Shown piece after piece: positions 1 to 12,694 of a stretch of 64,000 nucleotides of DNA. A program made the position numbers and the translations under genes. The DNA is from Bactericera cockerelli. Taxonomy: Eukaryota; Arthropoda; Insecta; Hemiptera; Triozidae. The number at the start of each line of letters is the position of its first letter. The first letter of the stretch is position 1. Below the pieces are notes generated by a model. It was not told the DNA's origin and did no database searches. It saw nothing but the letters and a program-made list of their open reading frames with translations. The DNA is taken from the NCBI GenBank assembly GCA_024516035.1, contig CM044960.1:19266285-19330284 (forward strand), given 5' to 3'.

Positions 1-182
1 TTATAAGCTATAGGTGGTGGCTGTTTGTTTTGTCTGGGAAATAGAGAACATCAGAATTTTAATTTTTTTTTTTTTTCTTTTATTGTAATAATTAAGTTTA
101 CATTGTTTAGAAGTGGGTTAACATGAAACATGGTTGCCTAGACAATCTTAATCAGGGTGTAAATGAATAATAATACAGGTAG

Positions 183-270
183 GCAGCAGAAGAGCCAGAT
201 AGCCGGAGGCAACAGAAGAGCCGGATGGCCGGAGGCAGCAGAAAAGCCAGATGTCCTGAGGCAGCGGGAG
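183..270. repeat. 26-bp minisatellite, about 3.4 copies
   Basis: Three imperfect copies of a 26-bp unit beginning GCAGCAGAAGAGCCAGAT start at 183, 209 and 235, and a partial copy starts at 261. The spacing is exactly 26 bp. No coding role is visible. Confidence 0.75.
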
Positions 271-314
271 TCACTTAAAGATTTGCACAGCAAGTCTCTG
301 AAAGCAAAAAGATA

Positions 315-560
315 GATAATTATTATTATTAAACACTTAATTGGATATACATAGACATAATTATGTACAGTACAAATAATTATTATAAGAATTAAATAAT
401 GGAAACAATAATGGAAAGGAAAAAAATAATTTATACAATAGAGTGGTTTTTTAGGGTCCTTTCAATTATCCAGACTTTTATATAGGACCTTGATTATCCA
501 GCATATGGGCATACCCCTAGTAGACATTAATCCAGATAATGAAGGTTCTACTGTATTGTG
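315..560 (-). repeat. Remnants: retroelement 3' end with (TAA)n tail and a Tigger/pogo-like end
   Basis: Bases 315-375 read in reverse end in a TAA-rich tail after an AATAAAGTGTTTAA-like signal. The same 3' end recurs near 12783, 18329 and 39105 on the minus strand, so it is probably the 3' end of a non-LTR family. Bases 460-560 hold TTATCCAG words and end in GGTTCTACTGTA, which resembles pogo/Tigger termini. Both are old fragments. Confidence 0.4.
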
Positions 561-1960
561 AGGTGGAATAGAGAGATAAGTGAAGCGAGTATTATGACTG
601 TGGAATGAAGAGTGTATGAAATGATGAGTGAAGATATGGAGGTGAAGTCTCATTCAAAATTCTCCACAGTAAGCCCAATCTCAGATGTTCTAATCTCTTA
701 TCAATTCGTAACCATTGAAGATTTTTTCATTTAGCTGAAACATGATCAAATGACTGAAACACAACACAAGCATTCTGAAATGTTTGAAGTAAATTCCCTT
801 TGATGTTTGACATAGCAGCTCCAGTATTGAATCAAAGGAAATATAAGAGAAGTACATAGGAGCTGTTTTGTCTTGCAGGGCTAAAACCTTTGCAAATGTT
901 TCAGGGAATGAAACTTTTGATACACTTCCTTACCAATTTGAACAGCCTGAGAGTTCCATTGAAGATCTGGATCTAAAAGTATTCCAAGATTTTTCACACA
1001 AGAAGACAAAGGAATAGGCTCAGAATTGAAAATGATAGATGGAACTGAGAAACCCAAAGTAAAATCTATAATTCAATTGAATTATAGATTCAATTGAAGT
1101 ACAATATAACACAAAAAATAAGGGCAAGGACAGGGAATCCTTCTTATACTAAAAAAAATATAGTTATGTAGTGAAAATTAAATGAAAAGAAAAGAAGCAA
1201 AGTTTAGATTCGATTATAAGGGAATGGTTTCACTTGTAAAAATCAGGTACATAGTTTATTAATTTTAAACATGAGAGGACATAATACCGTTTTTGTATCA
1301 GATTATACTTTGTAGATAGAATTTGACTGGTAGCCAATGCAAACTTTAATTTGGTGTAGCATGGAAATCATGGAAACATAAGGTATAGCTTGACAATTGA
1401 CAGACCATTTTGATTAATGTTGAATTGGGGTAATGGTGGTTAGAAGTTGAGGGACGGTGAAGAAAAACTAGATGCACGTGGGCTCTTATGGAGGCTGGGC
1501 ATGAATTCAGGAAGGTTATTCAGACTTGGGACAGTTCATTATGGGGAGATGATAGTCACCAGTGTTTGGGGCATACTAAGAGATGGTGATGATAGGGAAA
1601 ACAGAAATAACTTGTTGCTTTGGTCTACATAATTTAGGACTCATGGTAATGGAGCTTTGCTGGTGTTTTGATAGTTAGTGGGGGGATGATATCACACTTC
1701 AGCATGTTATGATCTGACACACCAGAAAGAGGATACCTGGGTTGTCCTCAGCCATCCTCTAGTTGTGTCAACTATTCCATTGTTGATTAATAGACTTGAT
1801 GTTTATAAAAATAGATATTTTTACAAGGGTTTTAGATTTATAATTCCAGATTCTTGAATTCCTTATTGATGATGAAAGAAGAAACAATATTGAGAATCTC
1901 AGAGGGGAAAAAAATCAATGCAACATGTATTGCAGTGGATTTGAGAATATGGAAATAATG
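561..1960. other. Intergenic, no gene recognised
   Basis: AT-rich spacer. The only open frames are short (61 codons or less), without recognisable domains or splice context. Nothing else supported. Confidence 0.5.
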
Positions 1961-2350
1961 TTAAGTCCCAAGTCCCAGATATCTGGAGGCTCTCCAGAGA
2001 AAAGATGAGGGTCAGATGACACAAGCCTTATTTTTTCATTGGGATTTAGTGATACAGGCACAAATAGCACAATGATATGGTAGTGGCAAAGAAGGGAACT
2101 GAAATTTTTTGGGATAAACAAGCTTTTAACTAGACAGGCTTGCTGTCTCACAATAGTGATGATCATAAAACCATTCATGCTTATTACATTACTTACTTTA
2201 CTTTTCATGTCCGGGACAACATATCTTTCATATCTTAGATTGGCCAGGGTAACCAGGGTTAGATCTTGTTGGGTACAGGGTTCATCCAATTGATTACAGA
2301 CAAGGAGAAGTTCATTTGTCTGCACCTGTCCACAGTGGCAGTCATTATTC
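1915..2350 (-). pseudogene. Remnant of a non-LTR retrotransposon C-terminus
   Basis: On the minus strand a frame runs through a short Cys/His-rich stretch (CHCGQVQTNELLLVCNQLDE) followed by residues like the tail of retrotransposon reverse transcriptase ORFs, where a C-x-C-x-x-x-Q-T-x-x-H-L-L-x-C-P motif lies after the RT domain. The canonical His is replaced by Leu and the rest of the element is missing, so this is a decayed fragment. The family assignment is an inference from the motif only. Confidence 0.4.
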
Positions 2351-3184
2351 TCTTCATATCCCCATTTCTATAGATTACAATAGATTCAATCAAAGGCTGG
2401 TGACACTCTAGTTTCCATAGTTCAACCTTGTGGACTTCAGTAATGTGAGTACAGCTGTCGATGCTTGTTGTCGTTCAAATAAAACTTCTCTTATTACATT
2501 GATATTATTTTTTTATTAAATAAATTTCCAATCCTTTGATTGTTAGTTCACGGTATTTTAATAATACACTACTCTTAACTACAAAAAACGAAAGTTAGAA
2601 AGTAAAAAATAATAAAAATTGAGTTAAGGTTTTTCCATTATTCCACCCTGCAAAATTCCCTATTTCATAGATAAAATTTCTCTATTCTCTTCTGAAGGGA
2701 AACTTTTGAGCTCTGGGTGGGGAAATGGAAAGAGTTTCATGGATTTTAACCATTTCAAACGTTCGTACAACACAATTTCGCAGGACATAATGTTCTTTCA
2801 ACACAAATTCACCCAGCATAACGGTCGCACAGCACAATCGATTTCGATTATTATGCTGTATGAACTTGTGTTGAACGAACGCACACCAACACAAAATTTA
2901 AAAATAATCAAATCTAAAAACTCACAAGTCACATTTCAAAATCTGTTGGAGATGAACAGATGTCTCTGTATTAAGCACATGGAAGCCCATAGATGTAAGT
3001 TGTAAGTAATGAAATAGAAATATCGCGGAAAAAGTGGTCTAATTTACAAGGGCTAGGTATAGAACAAGAAGTTATTTTCAGGTCAAATATACCCCTTTGA
3101 AAAGATAAATTAATAAAATTTTGATGGTCAGTTTTCAGGGTCCCTAGAGCCTAATTCTAAAGTTTCAGCCATTTACTGGTATTT
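2351..3184. other. Intergenic, no gene recognised
   Basis: AT-rich spacer. Bases 2760-2900 contain repeated GCACAACACAAnTTC-like words on both strands that look like part of a small repeat. No exon-like segment seen. Confidence 0.4.
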
Positions 3185-3365
3185 ACATATTATATCATGA
3201 CGGGGTTTTCTTTACTCAGTCATATCATGAGGGGAGTTTTACCCTCAATTGCTGGAAACTCACAAATCAACAACTAAATTAACCTCACTCAGCCTGAGTG
3301 CCGCCGGAAAATCCGGAAATAGACAGCATCACGAGGGTTCGAATAGTCACCCATTAGAGACCGGA
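3185..3365 (-). mobile_element. 5S-derived SINE, partial copy
   Basis: The minus strand matches the body of the 5S-derived SINE family described at 24118-24382: the TGAGTGAGGTTAA-like segment, the GAGTTTCC segment and the GAGGGTAAAAC segment occur in the same order. The 5S-like head is only partly present and the copy is diverged. Confidence 0.6.
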
Positions 3366-3589
3366 CTTTTTCACTCAACTTCCACTCCATTGTTTATTAT
3401 CCTCCATGGATTGAACAGATTTCTGCGATTTCCGTATCTTTCAAGGACTCACGCGTTCTACTATTCATATATTGACCGGAAAAATTCGTTTTTTTGATCA
3501 CGTTAAAAAGTTTTAGTTAATGTGAAAGTTTGTCGTTTTGGTTGAAATACTTGTGTTTTTGGATCTTTAAATAGAACTAGATCATTCTT

Positions 3590-3939
3590 TCTTACTCTTC
3601 TCTCCATAACTCGCCAAAACCAAGGACTTTTCGGTGAGTAAATCAGCCAGAATATTCATTGAGCTCAAGTTCACTCTAAAGTATTGATGACGTAACGCAA
3701 TTCGCGACCTCATCATATCAGCTGATATTTGGGAGGGGTTGGGAGGTTCCTCACACTTTTATTTGGGACTTGGGAGTATTGATAAGATAATTTTGATATT
3801 CGGTTTGCTTCCCAAGTTTACTTCAGGATTTGTGTTTTTAGTTAAAGTGAAGATAAGTTTGTAACTCTAAAACCATCAGATAAATATCAAGAAAGTCTAT
3901 ACCGCAAGCTAAGCAGCCAGGTAACCACAAAATATCAAC
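3590..3939 (+). promoter_or_regulatory. Vha68 5' leader with probable 5'UTR intron
   Basis: A good splice donor (TCG|GTGAGT, intron from 3634) lies about 300 nt before the ATG. Two acceptors are possible: TTTTTAG ending at 3841, which has a pyrimidine tract, or CAGCCAG ending at 3920, which has a weak tract. Either would give a non-coding first exon and leave the coding sequence unbroken. The start ATG has context CAACATG. No TATA box was convincingly located. Confidence 0.4.
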
Positions 3940-5787
3940 ATGTCAACAGCATTAGGAAAAATGGTGGATGAAGATAGAGAAGGTAGATTTGGGTTTGTGT
4001 ATGCAGTATCAGGTCCTGTGGTAACAGCAGAGAAAATGTCAGGGTCTGCTATGTACGAGCTGGTTCGAGTAGGTTACTTTGAACTGGTGGGTGAAATCAT
4101 CCGGCTGGAGGGTGATATGGCCACCATCCAAGTGTATGAAGAAACATCGGGTGTAACTGTTGGTGACCCTGTGTTGAGGACAGGCAAACCCTTATCTGTA
4201 GAGCTTGGTCCTGGTATCCTGGGCAGTATTTTTGATGGTATCCAACGTCCACTGAAGGACATTTGTGAGTTGTCTCAGAGCATTTACATCCCAAAAGGAG
4301 TTAACATTCCTGCCTTGAACAGAGATGTTAGCTGGGAGTTCAATCCAATGAACTTAAAGATTGGTAGTCACATGACCGGTGGAGATCAGTATGGTATTGT
4401 ACATGAGAATACACTTGTTAAACATAAAATGATCATGCCACCCAAAGCAAAGGGAACTGTAACATACATTGCTCCAGCTGGTAATTACAAGGTAGATGAA
4501 GTTGTTATTGAAACTGAATTTGATGGAGAAAAGAGTAAATACACTATGGTTCAAGTATGGCCTGTACGTCAACCTCGCCCTGTCACCGAAAAACTCCCTG
4601 CAAATTACCCCCTTCTAACAGGTCAACGAGTCCTTGATTCTCTGTTTCCTTGTGTTCTTGGAGGAACAACTGCCATTCCTGGTGCCTTTGGCTGTGGTAA
4701 AACTGTCATCTCACAAGCTTTATCTAAGTATTCCAATTCTGATGTGATTGTCTATGTAGGATGTGGTGAACGAGGTAATGAAATGGCAGAAGTATTGAGA
4801 GATTTCCCTGAACTTTCAATTGAGGTGGATGGAGTCACAGAATCCATCATGAAACGTACCACCTTGGTAGCCAACACATCAAACATGCCTGTAGCTGCTC
4901 GAGAAGCTTCTATTTACACTGGTATCACACTGTCTGAGTACTTCAGGGACATGGGTTACAATGTGTCTATGATGGCTGACTCCACGTCACGATGGGCTGA
5001 GGCTTTGAGAGAAATCTCAGGACGTCTAGCTGAGATGCCTGCTGACAGTGGGTATCCTGCTTACCTGGGTGCAAGACTTGCCTCCTTCTATGAGCGTGCT
5101 GGTAGAGTTAAGTGTTTGGGTAACCCAGACAGAGAGGGTTCTGTTAGTATTGTGGGTGCTGTGTCTCCCCCTGGTGGTGATTTCTCAGACCCTGTCACTT
5201 CAGCAACATTGGGTATTGTTCAAGTGTTCTGGGGTCTTGACAAAAAACTTGCTCAGAGGAAACATTTTCCATCCATCAACTGGCTCATTTCCTACAGTAA
5301 GTACATGAGAGCCCTGGATGATTTCTATGAAAAAAACCACCCTGAGTTTGTACCCCTCAGAACAAAAGTAAAAGAAATTCTTCAAGAAGAAGAAGATTTG
5401 TCAGAAATTGTGCAACTGGTTGGTAAGGCATCCCTGGCTGAATCTGATAAGATCACTTTGGAAGTTGCCAAACTGCTGAAAGATGATTTCCTCCAACAAA
5501 ACAGTTACTCCCCCTATGACAGGTTCTGTCCCTTCTACAAAACTGTTGGTATGTTGCGTAATACTATAGCTTTCTATGATATGTCCCGTCATGCAGTTGA
5601 GTCTACTGCCCAATCAGAAAACAAGATCACATGGTCTGTGATAAGGGACAGTATGAACAACATCCTGTATCAACTTTCGTCCATGAAATTCAAAGACCCA
5701 GTCAAGGATGGTGAAGCTAAAATAAGAGCAGACTTTGATCAACTCTATGAAGACATTCAGCAAGCATTCCGTAACTTAGAAGACTAA
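3940..5787 (+). CDS. Vha68: V-type proton ATPase catalytic subunit A
   Basis: This is the catalytic A subunit of the V1 sector of the vacuolar H+-ATPase. It hydrolyses ATP on the cytosolic face of endomembranes to drive proton pumping. The 615-residue product has the usual family length. An N-terminal beta-barrel comes first, then the A-specific non-homologous region, then the P-loop GAFGCGKT at residues 248-255, the GERGNE motif, [19 protein letters not shown] and [11 protein letters not shown], and finally the helical C-terminal domain ending FRNLED. The first ATG is conserved in position relative to the family start. The whole 1,848-nt coding sequence has no intron, although a 5'UTR intron is likely upstream. 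No poly(A) tract or target-site duplication marks it as a retrocopy. All catalytic motifs are intact, so it should be functional. Whether another copy exists elsewhere cannot be seen here. Confidence 0.97.
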   Translation: MSTALGKMVDEDREGRFGFVYAVSGPVVTAEKMSGSAMYELVRVGYFELVGEIIRLEGDMATIQVYEETSGVTVGDPVLRTGKPLSVELGPGILGSIFDGIQRPLKDICELSQSIYIPKGVNIPALNRDVSWEFNPMNLKIGSHMTGGDQYGIVHENTLVKHKMIMPPKAKGTVTYIAPAGNYKVDEVVIETEFDGEKSKYTMVQVWPVRQPRPVTEKLPANYPLLTGQRVLDSLFPCVLGGTTAIPGAFGCGKTVISQALSKYSNSDVIVYVGCGERGNEMAEVLRDFPELSIEVDGVTESIMKRTTLVANTSNMPVAAREASIYTGITLSEYFRDMGYNVSMMADSTSRWAEALREISGRLAEMPADSGYPAYLGARLASFYERAGRVKCLGNPDREGSVSIVGAVSPPGGDFSDPVTSATLGIVQVFWGLDKKLAQRKHFPSINWLISYSKYMRALDDFYEKNHPEFVPLRTKVKEILQEEEDLSEIVQLVGKASLAESDKITLEVAKLLKDDFLQQNSYSPYDRFCPFYKTVGMLRNTIAFYDMSRHAVESTAQSENKITWSVIRDSMNNILYQLSSMKFKDPVKDGEAKIRADFDQLYEDIQQAFRNLED

Positions 5788-8700
5788 TGTCTCTTTGTGT
5801 AGCTCTTGTTTATATTTTGTTCTGTTATATTCTTGTTATCACTATTGTTTTGTTTTTATCATTATTCTTTCATATTTTTTAGAATTGATATGTCAGTGAC
5901 AATAATATCCTGGGGTCCCATGCCTTCCCTATCATCAAAGAAGTCATGCTGTGTTGTGTTATTACCATCCTTATTATTTATCACTCATTCTATTATCATT
6001 TACATCTGCCAGTTGTTTTTACATATTATATATAAACTTACATAGAAACAGAACTTTTAAAATAAGAACAAACAATACCAAGTTCAATGTTACCCTTATT
6101 TGTTGCTATTTCATTACATATTTAGAATGTTGTGAAAATGTCTCCTTCTTTGTTCTGTCATCCTTCAGAGTAAGTTTTACCATACTATTATCATGCAATC
6201 ATGCAGTGTCAACACTTGAATGTTATATTGTGATATACTTGTTTCACTGGTCAAATCATAAGTCTCTTGAATATGTCTGCATTCTCCACTAGAACTACCT
6301 TAAGTTTAACGATTTTATACCATTGGATTTTGATTTCTTTTAAATCTGATTGATGATCTAGGTATTCTAGGTACTAGATTAAAATCAATTATCTTTTCTT
6401 GAATTCATGGGCCATCTATTTTCTAGTAAAAAATATCAAAACACTACAATGTCTGCCATAAATAATTTTTTTTGCAATAGTTAAGAGCTGGTTTAAAATA
6501 AGTGGCAAACAAATGAATGAGGTATGAGAGTAGGTTCTGGAGTAATTAACAGATGAAAAAGTTACATTTTCAATCAACTTTCATAGAATCAGGTAGAACT
6601 ATAATAATATGTGTTTCTTTCTATGCTAATTGAAGTTGAAATTAATCAAACCCTATTTTTATATCAAAATTATTTCATATAAATATACCATTACTTAAAT
6701 TTGTTGTTTTCTTTCAAGTTATATTTTATAAACAATTTTAAGCATTTATCGTGTGAATATTTAACAAGACAGTAATATTTTCACTAGCTAAGTAAGGAGA
6801 AAAATATTTTGGCCTCTTTCATTTGTTCAAAATAACTGTTGCATATTTTGATTAATTAGCTTTCTAAACTATTTGTAGTCTGATGCAAAGTATTAGATTT
6901 AATTTATTTTTGAATTATTTATAAAAAATTAGTAGTAAGACTTACCACTAAGTTCAATATTATTTTATTGAGAAAAATTTGGTAATGTCTTGGTGAAGCT
7001 ATTTTGCTTCAGTATCCTCATCAGTTAAATATTTCCATGCTATTTTTAAAACTTTACTGTTCTCCAACATAATTTTATTTAAAGGTATAAGTAAGTTAAT
7101 TTAATTATTCTTACACCTCATGGGCCTACAAAGACCATTTTGCCATTTTCCATAAGCATCTTTATTATTCAATCAACTATTGTTTACAATGCATACCCCT
7201 ACATAATATAGATTTTAAACTAATACCTATATTTATTGAATCTATACCTAGTTAACTTCTGCATTAGGTTTTGAGAAGCCAAGATAATAAAATTATAAAT
7301 GCATTTATACCTTCATTTTTTGTAAATTAGATATTTACCTTACAACTGAAGATATACCTACTATGAAAGGGGCATTTCTTCCATTATTTTGAAAAATTTC
7401 CAAGAGATGAAGTTATTGTTTAACTTAATATCACTATAATAATAGATCCTGATTGTTCAATACCTTATCAAAGCACACTAGTTATAGTAAGTTAATAGTA
7501 TAGGTACCTAGAACCATTGTCAAAAGTTTTAGCAATGTTAATGGTGAGAAATTTTTAAATGAAAATTAATGAAGAATTCCATGCATTCCTGTGTAAATAA
7601 TAACTTAGTTTTAATCATTCTATTTTATTTTAAAAAATATTTAGAAATTATTTCATAGTAATTGAGTTATATTTAGAAAGTAAACAATATTCTTTTAGAA
7701 TTAAAAATAAACACATTATTTGAATGTCATGTTTTAAATTACAGAATCTCCTTATTTTGTTATCATGTTTTTAAGAAGGATATTAAAGACAGGGATTCCC
7801 CCAAAGAAATCAATCTATAAAATTTCAAAATAATTATTTAAATCCAAACTGTCATTTTTTTACCTCTCAATTTTCTGTTTATACTGATTTAATGTCTCAA
7901 CATATCTAAGGTTGATTTCTATTATTTCCTCATGGGCTTCTCAAAGCGACTTTCGCCTGACTCTCCTTCTCCTGTTCATTATGAATCCCCCAATTTTTGG
8001 TTTTTATCAAAACAAAAATGCCTAGAAAATTTCAACTATATAAGAGTTAGGTCAAATTTAATGGAAATAAGTATATGGAGATAAATGGAACAACACCAAG
8101 TGGGTGGATAATTCTGCCGGTGAAAGTACATAAGAGAGAACAATTACATATTTAATATCATAAAGAAGATAAACCCGGGGTGTGTTTAATACAAAAGAAC
8201 AATGATTATTATGTTTTAAAAAATAATAAATTTACAAAGTCAAAAGCTATCAGAAAAATCGTCTTTCACATATCCCCCTATTACTTTCCATAAATCCTAT
8301 AAAGAAGTATCTAGAATATATCGGCCGGAATCAGTGGCAAAAAGCGTATTAGGTCCGAATTTATTAATGATGCTAAAGCAGGTACTGTTTTTATACCACA
8401 AATTACATATTATTACCCATTTAAAAATATCAACTGTCAATTTTCCCATGTACAGAATCTATCACGAGGAACGGACCCGATAAAACATGACATACGCAAT
8501 CTTAATATATAAAATCCATTTACATTCATTCATAATCAACGCAGCTTCGAACAGGCTGGGCCAAATGATTCTAAATTTAGCGCAGAGTCTCCTTTGGGTA
8601 TGCAGGTGTGTACCTACTGAGAAATGAGTTTTAAAAACCCCGGCGATATAGTGCCGGTTTTCTGTTAGAAGGTTGGTAGATATTTTTTATTTATTAATAA

Positions 8701-9400
8701 TTTTCGGGTCTTCAAGAGGTAAAAGCCACCAGTTCTACATTATTATGTCAGTGAATACCGTAGGATGAAATAGCACCTTACCCTTTCTGGCCTCCCCTGT
8801 GTCTTACAATGAGAACCTATAAATTAAGTGTTACACCCTTCTCTACCGTCTTGATCATCTGATTCCCTCGCCCAGTAACAAATTGACTACAGCGCGTGCC
8901 TTGTTTCTCACTAACACTGATTCTCAGCAGTCAAATGAATAGATAACGTCTCAAGCAAGACAAGACTAACTTGTATAAAATCAACAACAATAATAGTATG
9001 TAGTAGTAGACCTTAGTTATACAGACTGAAAAGTCTCTCAATCTAGAAATGAAATTATATTTAAACGGGGTTTTAGTGGTTTTACCCATGGTTTGTACTG
9101 TGTACTCACTCATTTTTTGATATCAAAGACGACGATACGACGGCAAATTTTGAATACTTCATTAAAAATACTAGTTGCGGGCTTTTGGTAGGTCATACAC
9201 TCATACAGTACCAAGAATTCCATCTACCAGCTTTCCGCCCTCTTCCCGGTTTTGGGCGAACATTATCTACGCTTTCTCTAGGTTCTCTTAAATTTAAATT
9301 GAACCACTTATTACTCCCACTGATCCATCTTTTACATAGTAGATGGTAGCAATAAGCAGAAAATATTAATTCAACAGATTTTTGTACATTTTAAGTTTTT
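5788..9400. other. 3' flank of Vha68 and intergenic spacer
   Basis: About 3.6 kb of AT-rich sequence (locally above 70% A+T). Short open frames at 5806-6292 and 8931-9113 are low-complexity Phe/Leu/Ile-rich and lack any domain. The 3'UTR of Vha68 must lie at the left end, but no poly(A) site could be chosen. No RNA gene recognised. Confidence 0.5.
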
Positions 9401-9416
9401 TTCTAATACTATCTCC

Positions 9417-11698
9417 AGTAAGAAGACGGTATACATGGAAAGCTCCGGGGGACAGAGCAAGATATCAAATAGATTACATCCTTGTAAAGAATAAATACAA
9501 AAACCAAATAAAATCTTGTCATGCCTACCCCGGATTTCACATGGATACCGATCATAACCTAGTAATGGCTAAATGTAAAATTTTCTACAAAAAGAGACAT
9601 CTCACAAAAGTGAAAAAATGGTGTCTAGAAAACTTAAAAGAAGATGTGAAGATAGAATTATTTAAAGAAGAATTAGAACATTGTAACACAGAAGCCAAAA
9701 CCTGGGAAGAAATAAGAGAAAATATTGTTAAAGTAGCTGATAACGTGATTGGTAAGAATAAGCTAGAACCAAGAAAACCTTGGATGACAAAAGAAATACT
9801 AGATATGATTATAACACGAAACAAATTGAGAAACACGAACAATACAGAATATAAGAAAGTAAAAAATGAAGTAACAACAAAATGTCGTGAAGCTAAAGAA
9901 AGATGGTTGGAAGAAAACATTAAAGAAATAGAAGTTGATATCCTAGTAAACAATACAAGTAAAGCCTACAACAAAGTGAAGAACTTTCAATACAAACCTA
10001 AAACAAGAAGTAACATTGTACGAGATAAAGACGGTAAAGTTTTATTTGAAAATAACAAAGTTGTTGAAAGATGGAAAGAATATATAGAAGAACTGTACAA
10101 AGGTGAAGAAATAGGAAATGAAGAAGACTACATAGAAAGTGATGTAAATATTGATGAAGATCTTAAAGGTCCCGAAATACTTTGGAGTGAGTTTAATAAA
10201 TCTCTTAAAGAACTAAAGAATAAGAAAGCTACAGGAATTGACAACATTCCAGCAGAACTCTTGAAAAATATTGATGATCGAACTAAAAAACTATTATTTG
10301 AATTAATTAAAAAGTGCTACAATGATGGAATCCTGCCGAATGACTTTGTAAAAAGCAAAACAATAACATTACCTAAAAAAAGTAATGCATCAGATTGTGG
10401 GAATTATAGAACCATAGCGCTCTTATCGCATTCATCTAAGATACTTCTTAACATCATAAAGTACAGATTAAGGAACAAAATAGAACAAAATCTAGGCGAA
10501 GACCAGTTTGGTTTTAGAAAAGGTCGTGGAACAAGAGAAGCTATACTTGCATTAAATCAGATATTAGAAAGAAGGCTAGAACTAGATAAAGATACTTATG
10601 CTTCATTCATAGATCTAGAAAAAGCATTTGATAAAGTAAACTGGAAATTACTGTTCAAAACACTTAGAGAAAGAGGAATAGACTGGAGAGACAGAAGATT
10701 CATTTTCAACTTATATAAAAATCAAGAAACAGAAATAGAAATAAATGGAACAAAACAAGTAGCCAAGATCGCACAAGGAGTTAGGCAAGGATGCCCATTA
10801 TCCCCCTACCTATTCAATATATTTATAGAAGATAGTATCAACAGAATGAAAGAAATGACAGCTGGAATCAAAATCAATGGACGGCAAGTTCACTCAATTC
10901 GCTTTGCCGATGATATAGTTATACTATCTGAATCAGAAAATGAAATGAACAATATGTTGAAAGTACTAGCAAACTCCTTAGAACAATATAAACTTAAGAT
11001 CAATGTACGAAAAACAAAAACCATGCTGATAACAAAGAGAAAAATAGATCAAATCAATATAAATGTAGAACTCAACAACATCCCCGTCGAACGAGTCAAA
11101 GAATTTTGCTATCTTGGATGTACTGTTACTTGGAACAACAAATCAAACACTGAAATCAGAAAAAGAATAGCCCTTGCAAAACAAGCATTCCAAAATAAAA
11201 ATCAATTGCTTACTAATAAACATCTAAACATGGAAACTAGAAAAAGATTTATAAAAACATTTGTATGGAGTATACTATTATATGGAAGTGAGACTTGGAC
11301 AATTGATGAACAGGACAGAAAGAGACTGGAGGCGGCGGAAATGTGGATGTGGAGAAGAATGACAAAGACAAGATGGATAGAGAAGAAGACGAATGAGAAA
11401 GTGCTAGAAGAAGTGAAAGAAAGAAGACAGTTGATGGAAACAATAGACAGAAGAAAAATAAAATTGATTGGTCACCTCATCAGACATAATGATTTTATTA
11501 CAAATATAATTGAAGGAAAAGTTTCAGGAACAAAGCCCAGAGGAAGACCAAGAAAACAGTACTTCCAAGATATTCAGAAGTCCATGAGATGTTTATCTTT
11601 CTCGGAAATGAAGAGGCTGGCAAGTGATAGAGAAGAATGGCTTCAACGACAAGGCTCTGCCTTTAGAAATTGATGATGATGATCTTTAAATAATTTAT
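9417..11698 (+). mobile_element. RTE-like non-LTR retrotransposon, 5'-truncated, ORF otherwise open
   Basis: A 763-codon frame (9382-11673) reads through most of a non-LTR retrotransposon polyprotein. It starts inside the C-terminal part of an AP-type endonuclease (RRRYTWKAPGDRARYQIDYI, then TDHNLV), so the 5' end is truncated at about 9417; the codons before that are probably flank. The reverse transcriptase follows, with motif A FIDLEKAFD, GVRQGCPLSPYLFN and the catalytic FADD at about residues 508-511. The tail has YGSETWT and GTKPRGRPRKQ, typical of RTE and related clades. After the stop comes a short GATGATGATGAT run, the kind of microsatellite end that RTE elements carry. The absence of stops in 2.3 kb suggests recent insertion. 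Clade assignment is by motif only. Confidence 0.85.
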
Positions 11699-12055
11699 CG
11701 TCGTTAACTGGACTATACCTCCTAAATGTCAATTTTCGATTCTTAGGTTTTGGTATTTCTAGGTTTTTGGGAGGGGGGTTTTTTCTCTGAAAAATTCACA
11801 GTTTTCCAAAAAGGAGTCCCGTTAACAACGATATTGAAGGTAAAATTTACTTAGCGACCGACCATATTCTGGGCCTGCTGTGCTCGTCAGCAAAGTGCCG
11901 TAAATAGTGCCAGGACATGCTCCCCGTTTCTACGGGGGACGGGGGGCGTGTTGCAATTTTTTTCTTTCCTTTACCTACCTTGTTCGCCCTTACATTGTGA
12001 GAAGAATTTATTGATCTTCTACTTTTTCAGTTTAGTCATTTTCAAACCGCGTTAG
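11699..12055. other. Spacer
   Basis: No gene recognised. A G/C-rich patch at about 11870-11955 contains a small inverted repeat (CCCCGTTTCTACGGGG) that could form a short hairpin, but it matches no RNA family I know. Confidence 0.35.
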
Positions 12056-12059
12056 TGAG

Positions 12060-12290
12060 TGAGAATTATATGCTCGGAGTGGAGTAGCACGCTAAGCTTG
12101 CACCCAAGGCAACCTGGGTTCGATCCCCAGCAGGGTAGAATTTTTTCTGCTCTGTACTTGGATGTCCGGTGGGGTCCACTCATACCTCGTGAGGAAAAAT
12201 GAGCACTTATACTTGTATGAATAACGACCAGTGGCGGTATTAGCAGAGTATAATGAATAACGATTAATATGAAGAAGGCTCTTATAGTAA
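12060..12290 (+). mobile_element. tRNA-derived SINE
   Basis: A tRNA-like head at about 12073-12142 has a box-A-like segment (GTGGAGTAGCACGC) and a clear box B (GGGTTCGATCCC), followed by a non-tRNA body. The acceptor stem does not pair as in a true tRNA, so this is a SINE and not a tRNA gene. Confidence 0.65.
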
Positions 12291-12694
12291 TGCTACGCTA
12301 CGCACAAAAGTTGTGAAGAGGTCTTGTGCTTCACTACAAAGAAATCATATTTTAACTTGTATTGTCGAGGCTTTCTGTTTTATGAACATGCAGTTGAAAA
12401 AGCGACGTTAAAAAATATCACTTGATCTAAGGACTTCATTTCATTCAAAATATCGTTTGTATTCCTTTACTTGTGTCTTTTGACAACTAACTGTAACAAA
12501 ATCGAACACCTCGGCCGAGGTGTGAAGAACACCTTTACAAATAAAGAGACGTATTATAAATATACACAACATAACGTAGATTTTTTTGGAAGTTTGTTCA
12601 TAGCCACAGTAATAAGAGTTGGTTTACTTAGTAATTAGAATGTCGTTACGAGATTAGTCTATCTTTTGCCTTCAGAAGACCTTACCATAGTCCC

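Noticed and set aside
9585..9953. 122-codon minus-strand frame inside the LINE
   Set aside because: Antisense shadow of the A-rich coding strand of the retrotransposon; no domain.
11870..11955. G/C-rich hairpin as a small nuclear RNA
   Set aside because: No snRNA, 7SK or SRP motif could be recognised and there is no promoter element.
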